This document shows, in pieces, positions 6,441 through 15,120 of a DNA stretch of 64,000 nt (the first letter of the stretch is position 1; each line of letters begins with the position of its first letter). The notes beneath the pieces were generated by a model. It had not been told where the DNA came from. It searched no databases and worked only from the letters and a program-made list of their open reading frames with translations. Source of the stretch: Sphaerospermopsis aphanizomenoides BCCUSP55 (GTDB taxonomy: Bacteria > Cyanobacteriota > Cyanobacteriia > Cyanobacteriales > Nostocaceae); NCBI RefSeq assembly GCF_001586785.1, contig NZ_LUFH02000015.1, forward strand, positions 1 to 64,000, in the 5' to 3' direction. A program made the translations under genes and the position numbers.

Positions 6441-8033
6441 ATGAAAAAGACTTGGATAATTTGCGGTTTGGGTGTTTCCTGCTTAACTGTGCCAGTTTTG
6501 GCATCTGTGCAGTTTGGCAGTTCATTAGGAAGTAATGGTATTGATGCGCTGAAATTACATCAACCTCCTTACAATTTAACTGGCCGCAAAATTGCGATCG
6601 GTCAGGTAGAAATTGGTCGTCCTGGTATGTTTGGCTTGGATAAAGCCGTGTCTAAAAATCGTGCTATTTCCCCTGTGGCGGTGTTTTTACGCACTGTACC
6701 AGCTAAATCAAACACTGGTGTCGATCCCCATGCTTATAATGTGGCTGCGGTGATGGTGAGCAAAGATAAAGCTTGGCCAGGAGTTGCACCAGATGCAAAG
6801 CTGTATTCTTCCGCTGTGGGATCTACGAAAAATATGGGTCAGGCAGAAGAATGTTTGTCAGCACAACATATAGCATTACAAAACGGTGATGATGTTCGTG
6901 CGATTAACTTTAGTTTTGGTGAGCCTTTAAATCGTGACCCTAGACCAGAAGCTGTTTTGGATGGAAAAGCTTTACTAACTATGTGTATTGACTGGTCGAG
7001 TCGGGTGCATGATGTCGTGTATGCGATCGCAGGCAACCAAGGCAAAGGCGGGATTCCCATTCCTACAGATAATTTTAACGCAATTAACGTGGCTTTTTCA
7101 TCGCCAAGAGCAGGGATTTTTAATAAAGTTCATGTTTCTAACTTAGCAGGTAATAATCAAGGAATAGGCGATCGCCTAGCAGGTCAAGAATTTAATATTG
7201 ATGGACGCAGATCAATTAGTTTAGTCGCACCTGGTACTAATATTCCTTTACTCAATCCTGATGGCAAATTGAATAAATCTACAGGTTCTAGTTTTGCCGC
7301 ACCTCACGTTACAGCTACTGTGGCTTTATTACAAGAATTTGCTGACCGACAGTTAAAGTTAAAACAACCAAATTGGAATATTAATTCTCGATCTCATCAA
7401 GTAATGAAAGCTGTATTATTAAATTCAGCCGATAAAATCCAAGACCGAGGAGATGGTTTATGGTTGGGAATGACTAGGACTTTAGTTGATAAACAAAATC
7501 GAGATTGGTTTGCTTCTGATGCTTACAAAAATACCAAAATTCCTTTAGATGATCAAATGGGTTCTGGACATTTAAATGCTTTTCGTGCTTATCAACAATT
7601 TCTTCCCGGTCAATGGCAACCTACCACTGCTATTCCTCCAGTTGGCTGGGATTATAATAACATCAATACTGCCTCATCTGTAGAATATAATTTAGACAAA
7701 CCTTTAGCACAGAATAGTTTTGTAACGATTACTTTAACTTGGGATAGATTAGTTGAATTAAAAGATACAAATCAAAATCAACAATATGATGTGGATGAAA
7801 GTTTTGAAGATAAGGGATTAAATAATCTCGACCTTTATTTAGTTAAGGAAGATGCTAAAAATTTAGAATCTGGAGTTGTTTGTGCATCAACTAGTGAAAT
7901 TGATAATGTAGAGCATATTTTTTGTCCAGTTCCTGTAACGGGTAAATATAAAATTCGCGTGCAGTTTAAACAACAGGTGAATGAAAAAACTCAAACCTAT
8001 GGTTTAGCTTGGTGGACTGCATCTGTTAAGTGA
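6441..8033 (+). CDS. S8 (subtilisin-like) serine peptidase, secreted, atypical Asp site
   Basis: The 530-residue protein starts with a signal peptide (about residues 1-22). The subtilase core follows: N-F-S-F-G-E-P, A-I-A-G-N-Q-G-K-G-G with the oxyanion Asn near 199, and G-S-S-F-A-A-P-H-V-T-A with the nucleophile Ser near 284. The catalytic Asp strand reads I-A-I-G-Q-V-E-I-G, with Glu (about 57) where Asp is normal, and the His motif is D-P-H-A-Y-N-V-A-A rather than H-G-T-H. After the catalytic domain an all-beta C-terminal region (about 390-530) resembles a pre-peptidase or P-type domain. ATG 6441 was preferred over TTG 6435. It probably acts outside the plasma membrane; activity is uncertain. 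Confidence 0.82.
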   Translation: MKKTWIICGLGVSCLTVPVLASVQFGSSLGSNGIDALKLHQPPYNLTGRKIAIGQVEIGRPGMFGLDKAVSKNRAISPVAVFLRTVPAKSNTGVDPHAYNVAAVMVSKDKAWPGVAPDAKLYSSAVGSTKNMGQAEECLSAQHIALQNGDDVRAINFSFGEPLNRDPRPEAVLDGKALLTMCIDWSSRVHDVVYAIAGNQGKGGIPIPTDNFNAINVAFSSPRAGIFNKVHVSNLAGNNQGIGDRLAGQEFNIDGRRSISLVAPGTNIPLLNPDGKLNKSTGSSFAAPHVTATVALLQEFADRQLKLKQPNWNINSRSHQVMKAVLLNSADKIQDRGDGLWLGMTRTLVDKQNRDWFASDAYKNTKIPLDDQMGSGHLNAFRAYQQFLPGQWQPTTAIPPVGWDYNNINTASSVEYNLDKPLAQNSFVTITLTWDRLVELKDTNQNQQYDVDESFEDKGLNNLDLYLVKEDAKNLESGVVCASTSEIDNVEHIFCPVPVTGKYKIRVQFKQQVNEKTQTYGLAWWTASVK

Positions 8034-8423
8034 GAAGTAAGTAATCAGTAATCAGTAATCAGTAATCAGCTATTATCTGGAATTTATGAGCATTTTTAGC
8101 GAGGAATGAGGAATTGATTTTGGTATCGGTTTACCTTAAAAATCCTTTAAACTTAGCCTGAGAAACAGTTTTAGCTGACTGCTGACTGCTGATAGCTGAA
8201 TGCTTTGTCCTAGGGGTAGCAGCATCACTAGCTTTGCTGGGTATAAATTTGATTTGTCCAGATTTGCAAAATAACAGCATCCTCTATGGGGAGTATTTTG
8301 GCATATTGGCAGACATTTTTCCTAAAACTCATCATAATAATGGGGCAGTAGGTCAGAGCAAAATTAGTCACAAAATGTTAATTTAGAAAACTATGACTAA
8401 GTTTTACTGCCCTACATCTACCA
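8034..8423. repeat. Intergenic stretch with AGTAATC heptamers
   Basis: It begins with four to five copies of the heptamer AGTAATC (8037-8069), followed by short direct repeats of GACTGCT near 8175. The rest is AT-rich upstream sequence of the RNase D gene. No gene or clear regulatory site is seen. Confidence 0.6.
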
Positions 8424-9347
8424 ATGCCTTATCTTACTGCTGCTAGGGATATTCGTTCCCTGATTACTAAATATACCAACTCTCAAACTCTGTGGATAGA
8501 TACAGAAGTTGCCGACTTCAAAAGTCGTAATTCTCGCTTATCGCTGATTCAAATATTGGATAATCCTCAAGATATGACTGGTGACAGTGTTTATATTTTG
8601 GATGTCCTAGAACAGCCTGATGTGATTGCTGATTTTATTGAGCAAATAATGATGAATGCAGCTATCGAAAAGGTTTTTCATAATGCTAGTTATGATGTGA
8701 AATTTTTAGGAAATAAAAAAGCAAAAAATATTACTTGCACTTTAGAAATGGCTAAAAGTATACCCTATCATATTCTACCTTTGCCTAACTATCAATTAAA
8801 AACTCTGGCTGCTGTACTTTGTAATTTCCACAGTATTGATAAAGGAGAACAAGGAAGCGATTGGGGTCAAAGACCATTAACTGATGAACAAATAGAATAT
8901 GCTTATTTCGATTGTATTTATTTGGCGCAAATACATTTGCAATTATTAGCATTGCAGTCAAAGATGCACACAGACCCAGCCACAGAAGATTTAACTAAGC
9001 TTTCTGAAAGATATACAGAAGTGGAACAGCAACGCAAGTTAATAAATTCTGAATTTGATTATTTACAAGAGCGATTAAAAAAAGCAATGCAAATGCAAAA
9101 TATATCAGAAACTGAATATTGTAAGCTGTCTGGATATGAACGTAAATCTGTCAAGGTGAAATTTACAGAACTGATGCGATTGGTGGAAAATCAAGATATT
9201 GATTTGGATTTTCCAATTACTCTGACAGAGAAATTGCAAAAAGAATTAGGCAGAAATTTGGAACAGTTAGATGTAGATGTTGAAAAAACTTCTGTTTGGC
9301 GATTAATTGCTAAAACTCAGGAGAATGATGCTAGTGATGAGTCATAA
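8424..9347 (+). CDS. rnd: Ribonuclease D family 3'-5' exonuclease
   Basis: This 307-residue protein is a DEDDy exonuclease. Exo I is W-I-D-T-E-V-A with D26 and E28, Exo II is H-N-A-S-Y-D-V-K-F-L with D91, and Exo III is Y-A-Y-F-D with Y159 and D163. RNase D trims the 3' ends of tRNA precursors and other stable RNAs. The C-terminal third (about 190-300) is helical and charged, and there is no clear HRDC sequence signature, so this is a shorter cyanobacterial form than E. coli RNase D (about 375 residues). The start ATG has no strong ribosome-binding site. Confidence 0.88.
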   Translation: MPYLTAARDIRSLITKYTNSQTLWIDTEVADFKSRNSRLSLIQILDNPQDMTGDSVYILDVLEQPDVIADFIEQIMMNAAIEKVFHNASYDVKFLGNKKAKNITCTLEMAKSIPYHILPLPNYQLKTLAAVLCNFHSIDKGEQGSDWGQRPLTDEQIEYAYFDCIYLAQIHLQLLALQSKMHTDPATEDLTKLSERYTEVEQQRKLINSEFDYLQERLKKAMQMQNISETEYCKLSGYERKSVKVKFTELMRLVENQDIDLDFPITLTEKLQKELGRNLEQLDVDVEKTSVWRLIAKTQENDASDES

Positions 9348-9686
9348 ATTACAGTAGCAGTAATAAATTTTTACTCTCATGCTATGGGAATGAATCCTCT
9401 AAGGCATACCATCTTTAACGTCATTCCCATTCGGAAATTTTAAACTAGATAATAAAATGGTAAGACATAAACAATTTCATATTTTTAAAATGAGCGTATT
9501 TATACATTAATTTTCATATTTTTAGTTTAATTTGAAAAAAAGTTTAACTATATTTGAAAAATATCAGGAAAGCTTGTCAATTGAGTCAAAATCTCTAGCA
9601 CAAGTTAGAATTATTGTGGAGTAACACCAATAAATTAGATTATGGTAATGATTTCCTTACGGTATGAAAGCGATTTATAAGAACTT
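9348..9686. repeat. Intergenic stretch with a 10-bp inverted repeat
   Basis: ATGGGAATGA (9384-9393) and TCATTCCCAT (9421-9430) are perfect inverted repeats separated by 27 nt, just after the RNase D gene. The remaining 250 bp are AT-rich upstream sequence of the TPR lipoprotein gene, with nothing else I can support. Confidence 0.6.
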
Positions 9687-10529
9687 ATGAAAGGGCAGTT
9701 ATTGACACACAAACGGCAATTGTTAGGCAGAATATTCACGATAGCAGTGGTTACTGGTTTCAGTGGAATTTTATGCGTTTCTTGCAATAGGGGTCAGGAT
9801 GTTTTAGTGACAGAAATAGGGGTCAGTCCTCCGAATCGTCTCACACAAAAAACATCCAAAGCTGGAGAATTCTATATTCAAGGACAGAATCAGCACGCTA
9901 AAGGTAATTCCCAAGCTGCTATTGCTGCCTATAGTAGATCGATTAGCCTTAATTCTCAATATGCACCGGCTTTCAAAAGTCGAGGGTTAGCATATTTTGA
10001 TATTGGGAATAAACAGGGGGCGATTGCAGATTATAATCAAGCATTGCGTCTCAATCCCAATGATGCAGAAACCTATAATAATAGAGGAAATGCCCGTGCA
10101 TCACTGGGAGATCAACAAAATGCAATCGCAGATTATAATGAAGCTATTCGCCTAGCTAATAACTACGCCGAAGCTTATAATAACAGAGGAAATGCCCGCG
10201 CTACCCAGGGAGATAAAAGTGGGGCGCTGGAAGATTATACTCAAGCGATTCGGATCGATCAAAACTATTCTGTTGCCTACAATAACCGGGGCAATACCTA
10301 TGCTTCCCAGGGAGAACAACAGAAAGCGATCGCAGATTATAATGAAGCTATCCGCCTCAATCCCAACTTCGGCCCTGCTTTCAATAATCGCGGAAATGCC
10401 TTTGCTGCTAGTGGAGATAAACGGAGTGCGCTACAAGACTTACAACGGGCAGCAGCGATATTTGATAAAGAAGGCAACAAACAATTGTATCAACAAGTAA
10501 TGAAAAATATTGAGGAATTGGGAAAGTAA
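9687..10529 (+). CDS. TPR-repeat lipoprotein
   Basis: The 280-residue protein has an N-terminal signal ending in I-L-C-V-S-C, a slightly unusual lipobox, with the mature Cys at about residue 33. From about residue 60 come six consecutive 34-residue tetratricopeptide repeats, recognisable by A-Y-N-N-R-G-N-A, G-D-x-x-x-A-I-A-D-Y-N-x-A-I-R-L and N-P-N. The repeats are so similar that the DNA itself is repetitive (10080-10400). TPR arrays mediate protein-protein contacts; the partner is unknown. Anchoring at the membrane, facing the periplasm, is inferred from the signal. The gene is followed by an oppositely oriented symporter operon. Confidence 0.85.
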   Translation: MKGQLLTHKRQLLGRIFTIAVVTGFSGILCVSCNRGQDVLVTEIGVSPPNRLTQKTSKAGEFYIQGQNQHAKGNSQAAIAAYSRSISLNSQYAPAFKSRGLAYFDIGNKQGAIADYNQALRLNPNDAETYNNRGNARASLGDQQNAIADYNEAIRLANNYAEAYNNRGNARATQGDKSGALEDYTQAIRIDQNYSVAYNNRGNTYASQGEQQKAIADYNEAIRLNPNFGPAFNNRGNAFAASGDKRSALQDLQRAAAIFDKEGNKQLYQQVMKNIEELGK

Positions 10530-10579
10530 TTCGTAATTCGTAATTATAAATTACTACCCAGTCCCCAGTCCCCAATAAT

Positions 10580-12235
10580 CTATTCTTCAAAACTTGGAGT
10601 ACGTAAATCTTCCACCAAAGCTTGAATATCTGCTGGTGGAGGTGGTGTTAAACGAGAAACTATCAGGGTGACTACAAAATTAATCACCATTCCTAAAGTA
10701 CCGATACCTTCAGCAGAAACTCCAAAAAACCAAGGTGTCATTCCACCAAATTTCACCCCAACAATATAGATAATGGTGAAAATTAAACCTGTTAACATTC
10801 CCGCAATAGCACCTTGAGAATTTGTGCGTTTATCAAAAATTCCTAAAACTATCACCGGGAAGAAACTAGCAGCAGCTAAACCAAAGGCAAAAGCTACAAC
10901 TTGAGACACAAAACCAGGAGGGTTAACACCAAAATAACCCGCAAGAACTAAGGCAAAACCAACAACAACCCGCCCCACAAATACCCGTTTTTCTTCCGAA
11001 GCTGTTTCATCAAAAATCCGATAATAAAGGTCATGGGCAACGGAACTAGAAATTACCAATAATAAACCCGAAGCTGTTGATAATGCTGCGGCTAAACCAC
11101 CTGCTGCCACTAAAGCTATTACCCAAGGTGCAAGTTTAGCAACTTCTGGAGTAGAGAGAACAATAATATCGTTGTCGATGGTAATTTCGTTGGTATCTTT
11201 TTTGGGAGTTAACTGTAATTTACCATCTTGGTTTTTATCTTCAAAAGTGAGTAATTTGGTTTTTTCCCATTTATTAGCCCAGTCTAATTGTCTGACTTCT
11301 TCAACTGTATGGTTGTGGAGAGACTGAATTAAATTGTAACGGGCAAACATAGATAAAGCCGGGGCTGTGGTGTAAAGAATGGCAATAAATAATAATGCCC
11401 AACCAGCAGAAAATCTCGCTGCCCGCACATTAGGAACAGTGTAAAATCGGACAATAATATGGGGTAAACCAGCAGTACCTACCATCAAAGCCACAGTGGT
11501 AAACAATACATCCAACATCGTTTTATTAGCAAACGGTTGGGTATATTCTTGAAATCCTAAATCTGTCTGAATTTTATTTAAGTTGTCAGCAACATCACTA
11601 AAGGTAAATGCTAATTGGGGAACAGGATTTCCTGTGAGAATAAAGGCAATGGCAATGGCAGGAATTAAATAAGCTAAAATCAAAATACAGTATTGGGCAA
11701 CTTGTGTCCAAGTAATACCTTTCATTCCTCCCAAAACTGCAAAAAAACCAACGATAACAATACCGATAATCACACCAGTATTGATATCAACTTGTAAAAA
11801 GCGGCTAAATACAATCCCCACACCGCGCATTTGTCCTGCAACATAGGTGAGGGAAACGAAAATGGCTGCAACTACCGCAACTAAACGAGCGAGATTTGAT
11901 TTATAGCGATCGCCTACAAAATCTGGTACAGTATATTTACCAAACTTCCGTAAATATGGGGCTAATAATAAAGCTAATAAAACATAGCCACCGGTCCAAC
12001 CCATCAAATAAATTGAACCATCATAACCCAGGGTTGAAATTAACCCAGCCATCGAAATAAACGAAGCCGCAGACATCCAATCTGCTGCTGTCGCTGCACC
12101 GTTAGCAATAGAAGGAATACCTTGACCGGCAATAAAGAAATCTTTGGTATTTTCTACCCGTGACTGCCAACCAATGTAAATGTAGAGAACAAAAGAAAGT
12201 CCTACTATTAAAATCGTCCAAAGTTCAACTGACAC
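10580..12235 (-). CDS. Sodium:solute symporter, large subunit (ActP-like, DUF4212-partnered)
   Basis: This is a 551-residue membrane protein with about 13 hydrophobic segments, of the SSS family subgroup related to acetate/cation symporters. Landmarks are K-D-F-F-I-A-G-Q-G-I-P near residue 32, A-A-D-W-M-S-A-A-S-F at 50-60 and G-T-A-G-L-P-H-I-I-V-R-F-Y near 253-265. A soluble insert at about 300-365 carries D333-K-N-Q-D-G-K-L, which resembles the first part of an EF-hand loop. The small DUF4212 gene lies 9 bp upstream, so the two form one transporter. The substrate is probably a small carboxylate, but this is inference. Confidence 0.9.
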   Translation of the reverse strand: MSVELWTILIVGLSFVLYIYIGWQSRVENTKDFFIAGQGIPSIANGAATAADWMSAASFISMAGLISTLGYDGSIYLMGWTGGYVLLALLLAPYLRKFGKYTVPDFVGDRYKSNLARLVAVVAAIFVSLTYVAGQMRGVGIVFSRFLQVDINTGVIIGIVIVGFFAVLGGMKGITWTQVAQYCILILAYLIPAIAIAFILTGNPVPQLAFTFSDVADNLNKIQTDLGFQEYTQPFANKTMLDVLFTTVALMVGTAGLPHIIVRFYTVPNVRAARFSAGWALLFIAILYTTAPALSMFARYNLIQSLHNHTVEEVRQLDWANKWEKTKLLTFEDKNQDGKLQLTPKKDTNEITIDNDIIVLSTPEVAKLAPWVIALVAAGGLAAALSTASGLLLVISSSVAHDLYYRIFDETASEEKRVFVGRVVVGFALVLAGYFGVNPPGFVSQVVAFAFGLAAASFFPVIVLGIFDKRTNSQGAIAGMLTGLIFTIIYIVGVKFGGMTPWFFGVSAEGIGTLGMVINFVVTLIVSRLTPPPPADIQALVEDLRTPSFEE

Positions 12236-12244
12236 CGTTTCTCC

Positions 12245-12499
12245 TCACTTCTTAATCTTATATTTGCGGTCTAATTTATCCATTTGGAAAGCATAGGTAA
12301 AAATCAAACCCACAAAAATCAAAATAGATCCTTGTTGTGCCATCCAAAAGCCAAAAGGCACTCCAAAAAACTTAATGGTATTTAAAGGTTGAACCAACAA
12401 AATACTAAAAACAATCGAAGCTAAAGCCCAAATAATTAAAAGATTTCTGATTAAAGCAGTGTTAGCACGCCAATAAGCACGGCGTTGTTCTTCATCCAT
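12245..12499 (-). CDS. DUF4212 small subunit of the sodium:solute symporter
   Basis: The 84-residue protein has a polar N-terminus (E-E-Q-R-R-A-Y-W-R-A-N) and two membrane segments, about residues 18-38 and 50-70, separated by F-G-V-P-F-G-F-W-M-A-Q-Q-G. This is the DUF4212 pattern found next to ActP-like symporters of the VC_2705 type. It lies first in the operon, 9 bp before the large subunit, and probably assembles with it in the plasma membrane. The length is typical of the family. Confidence 0.9.
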   Translation of the reverse strand: MDEEQRRAYWRANTALIRNLLIIWALASIVFSILLVQPLNTIKFFGVPFGFWMAQQGSILIFVGLIFTYAFQMDKLDRKYKIKK

Positions 12500-12728
12500 T
12501 GTTCTTTTCCGGGGTGCATCATAGATAATTTCAATCAGCCGTTATTATCTAGCCTGACTTGGGTGTTTTGATGTTAATTTTTTTAAACGGATTTATTTTT
12601 ACCGCTTTTTGCCGTTACCAAAACTGTAACCGCCAACTGTTTATGTGCTGGTAAATGCGATAGTAAACATCTGACACATCATAAGCGTCTAACTTAATGA
12701 ACCGCTAAAACCACAAATGAGGTAGCAG

Positions 12729-12935
12729 ATGAACCGACAAAAGTTTAGTGCTGTACAAAAAAACTTTTTACAAAGACGTTATGGCGTAAATTTGGGTAGA
12801 CGGTATGTTTTAGCCGCAGCCAGTTTTGTGATGTTGAGTGTATTGGGATGTTCCCAAGTTGATCAAGGTAACAAATTTATGAATAAATATCATCTACCTA
12901 GTTCTGAAACTGAGTTTACAAAAGACAATCTCTAA
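12729..12935 (+). CDS. Small hypothetical lipoprotein
   Basis: A 68-residue product with a basic N-terminus (Q-R-R-Y-G..G-R-R), a hydrophobic stretch and the lipobox S-V-L-G-C, placing the mature Cys near residue 41. The mature part is only about 28 residues. The front has an R-R-Y-V-L-A-A-A segment, so a Tat-like signal is possible but the motif is incomplete. ATGAGGTAG-type purine-rich sequence lies just before the ATG. I do not recognise the family. It is transcribed away from the symporter operon. Confidence 0.5.
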   Translation: MNRQKFSAVQKNFLQRRYGVNLGRRYVLAAASFVMLSVLGCSQVDQGNKFMNKYHLPSSETEFTKDNL

Positions 12936-12988
12936 AATTTTCTTGTATATTCAATTTTGGATGGAAAATTTTAGATTTTAGATAGTTA

Positions 12989-13054
12989 AATCCAAAACCC
13001 AAAATCCAAAATCCAAAATCCAAAATCCAAAATCCAAAATCCAAAATCCAAAAT
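12989..13054. repeat. CCAAAAT heptamer array
   Basis: About nine tandem copies of the heptamer CCAAAAT lie just downstream of the stop codon of the AI-2E-type permease gene. This is one of several 7-bp arrays in the window. Confidence 0.9.
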
Positions 13055-13056
13055 TC

Positions 13057-14229
13057 TCAAGCGACGCTATCAGAAACACTAAGGGATTTTTTCGCTTCCG
13101 CTTTGGCAGATTCTTCTGGTGTCATGGGTGTAACTATTTCCTCAGATGAAGAATTTTCTGTATCATGGTTAATGATTGGTAGACGGATGGCGCTAATCAC
13201 CGTTTTAATAACTACAGCGCAGGGAACCGCAACAATAACACCCAAAAGTCCGCCTATTCTTGCTCCAGTTAAGATAGAAATTAGCACCCAAACTGGATTT
13301 AAACCTGTAAAACTTCCTAAAATCCGGGGTGCAATCAAGTTTTCCAGAATTTGCTGGACAATGACAGATGCAGCTAAGACTCTAGCACCCATCCAAATAT
13401 CCTGTAAGGAAACTAATAAGGTTGTCGCCGCAATTCCCACAGAACCGCCAAAGGGAATTAGAGCCATCAGACCAATGGTTAAACCAAATAATAATCCATA
13501 AGGCACTTTCAACCACAAAAAGCTGGGTATCAGGGCAGATGCCATACAAACGGAGAGAATTAGTTGGCTGATGAAGAAGTTTTGAAAGCTGAGGCGTACT
13601 GTTCTAGAAAAAGGTTCACGAAATCTCGTGGGTAGCCATTCTACTAAACTTTCCCAGAGTTCACCACCATGCTGCAATAGATAGAAGGTTAAAACCATTG
13701 TTAGCAGAAAGTCCAGCAAGCTAGTAAAGGTGACAACCGCTAAATTTAAAACTTGTCCAGCAATAGCTTGTAATTGACTCTTGACGCGATCATTAATTTG
13801 CACGACGATAGCATCAAGGTTTATTGGTAAGCCCATGCTTTCGGCTTTTTCGTTTAAGATCATTAATTGCGATCGCCCGGAGTCAATCCACTCTGGTAGA
13901 CGGGCTACCAGTTGCTGGGCTTGGGTGAGTGCTAGAGGAAAGAGGGTGACACCCAGCGCCAATAAAATGGATAAAGCTAATAAAAATACTAAGATAGCAA
14001 CTTGTTCTCGCCTGGCACCGTGTCTTTCCATCCAACTAACTGGGTAGTTGAGAAGAAAAGCTAGGACTGAGGCTCCAACTAAAATGACTATCAAAGAGTG
14101 GAAATAATTGAAAATAGCCGATATCGCCCAACCATTGAGAACTAATAGAGGAGCGAACAGCGCGATCGCCCCGATTCGCGCTATTGGTGTCAATGTTTGC
14201 CACCAGTCGAGTAGCTTGCGTGTCTGCAT
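13057..14229 (-). CDS. AI-2E family transporter (PerM/UPF0118 type permease)
   Basis: The 390-residue protein has about eight hydrophobic segments and the family pattern: a hairpin of two N-terminal spans (I-L-V-G-A-S-V-L-A-F-L-L-N-Y-P-V), a long amphipathic region (about 110-170), then F-L-L-T-M-V-L-T-F-Y-L-L, P-Y-G-L-L-F-G-L-T-I-G-L-M-A-L-I-P-F-G-G-S, and the ending with N-L-I-A-P-R-I-L-G and L-G-V-I-V-A-V-P. Members export or transport diverse small molecules; the AI-2 name need not apply here. The charged tail (about 355-390) is variable. It lies in the plasma membrane. Confidence 0.92.
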   Translation of the reverse strand: MQTRKLLDWWQTLTPIARIGAIALFAPLLVLNGWAISAIFNYFHSLIVILVGASVLAFLLNYPVSWMERHGARREQVAILVFLLALSILLALGVTLFPLALTQAQQLVARLPEWIDSGRSQLMILNEKAESMGLPINLDAIVVQINDRVKSQLQAIAGQVLNLAVVTFTSLLDFLLTMVLTFYLLQHGGELWESLVEWLPTRFREPFSRTVRLSFQNFFISQLILSVCMASALIPSFLWLKVPYGLLFGLTIGLMALIPFGGSVGIAATTLLVSLQDIWMGARVLAASVIVQQILENLIAPRILGSFTGLNPVWVLISILTGARIGGLLGVIVAVPCAVVIKTVISAIRLPIINHDTENSSSEEIVTPMTPEESAKAEAKKSLSVSDSVA

Positions 14230-14347
14230 TTTTAAAATAATTGGGGATACAACTAAATAGAACTCAGTTAAATTTTTCTTTACAGACTATTATCTCTAAC
14301 TATATCAGTCTCTTTCATTCCTCTAGTTTATAAACAGACCAGCCATA

Positions 14348-14728
14348 ATGCACAATCTACCACCAATGGATAATTACCCACATCCTCAAGACAAGACAGC
14401 CTCTAGAAGACTGCTACTTTTATACTTGATTCCTGTGTTCGGCTTTTTTCCATCCCTCTGGACTCTCTATCATGGTCAGGGTAGCCGGGAACAACTAGCT
14501 GTGAGTCGTCTGTCGATTACTTTGGGCTTTATATGGATGTTAGGCTATAGTTTGTTAGCTTCTGGGGCAACTACTTCCGATTTTCTGGCAATGAGGTTGT
14601 TAATTCTTAACAGTTTTTTCACATCTGGTTACTTTCTGGTCAACATTTGGTTAATGGTTCGTATCATCCAAGGAAAATCTTACCGTTTACAAGGATTGAG
14701 CAATTTTGCCGAACGCATACTCAAGTAA
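14348..14728 (+). CDS. Small integral membrane protein of unknown function
   Basis: The 126-residue product has a polar N-terminus and three to four hydrophobic segments: about 19-38 (L-L-L-L-Y-L-I-P-V-F-G-F-F-P), 52-72, 80-95 and 100-110. The start may be ATG 14348 or the Met at codon 7. The motif S-R-E-Q-L-A-V-S-R-L-S-I between the spans looks conserved. It precedes the LCP-family gene in the same direction, with 340-390 bp of repeats between them, so linkage to cell-wall assembly is only suggested by position. Confidence 0.65.
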   Translation: MHNLPPMDNYPHPQDKTASRRLLLLYLIPVFGFFPSLWTLYHGQGSREQLAVSRLSITLGFIWMLGYSLLASGATTSDFLAMRLLILNSFFTSGYFLVNIWLMVRIIQGKSYRLQGLSNFAERILK

Positions 14729-14751
14729 GTTGCTCCCTTCGGGAATAGGAG

Positions 14752-14885
14752 TTCAGTAGTTCAGTAGTTCAGTAGTTCAGTAGTTCAGTAGTTCAGTAGT
14801 TCCAGGAGTAAGAAGAAAGAATTAAAATTTCCCCCTACACCCTACACCCTACACCCTACACCCTACACCCTACACCCCACACCCT
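14752..14885. repeat. Two adjacent short tandem arrays
   Basis: An octamer array AGTAGTTC repeats about six times (14752-14802). After 30 bp a heptamer array ACCCTAC repeats about seven times (14832-14885). Both lie in the 340-bp gap between the small membrane protein and the LCP gene. The rest of the gap is ordinary AT-rich sequence. Confidence 0.9.
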
Positions 14886-15120
14886 CAACTCCTACATGAG
14901 TTAAATATGATCAAATCTGGTTTATGATTGCCCTACTCTAGCAACTTCTCCGGATTAACAATAAATTAAGAGAAATCCGGGTAAAGGTTTTGTAGTTCCC
15001 AAGAGCAGAAAAATCAGCACTATTAATGAGGATTAGTCTATCATAGTCTGATTTGTCTACATAAAATATATATTGATTCGGCAAATTTACGGTATTCTAT
15101 CAGTCAGTGTGAGGGAATTT

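Noticed and set aside
14752-14885. Possible CRISPR array from regularly spaced repeats
   Set aside because: The units are 7-8 bp and directly adjacent, with no spacers and no cas genes in the window.
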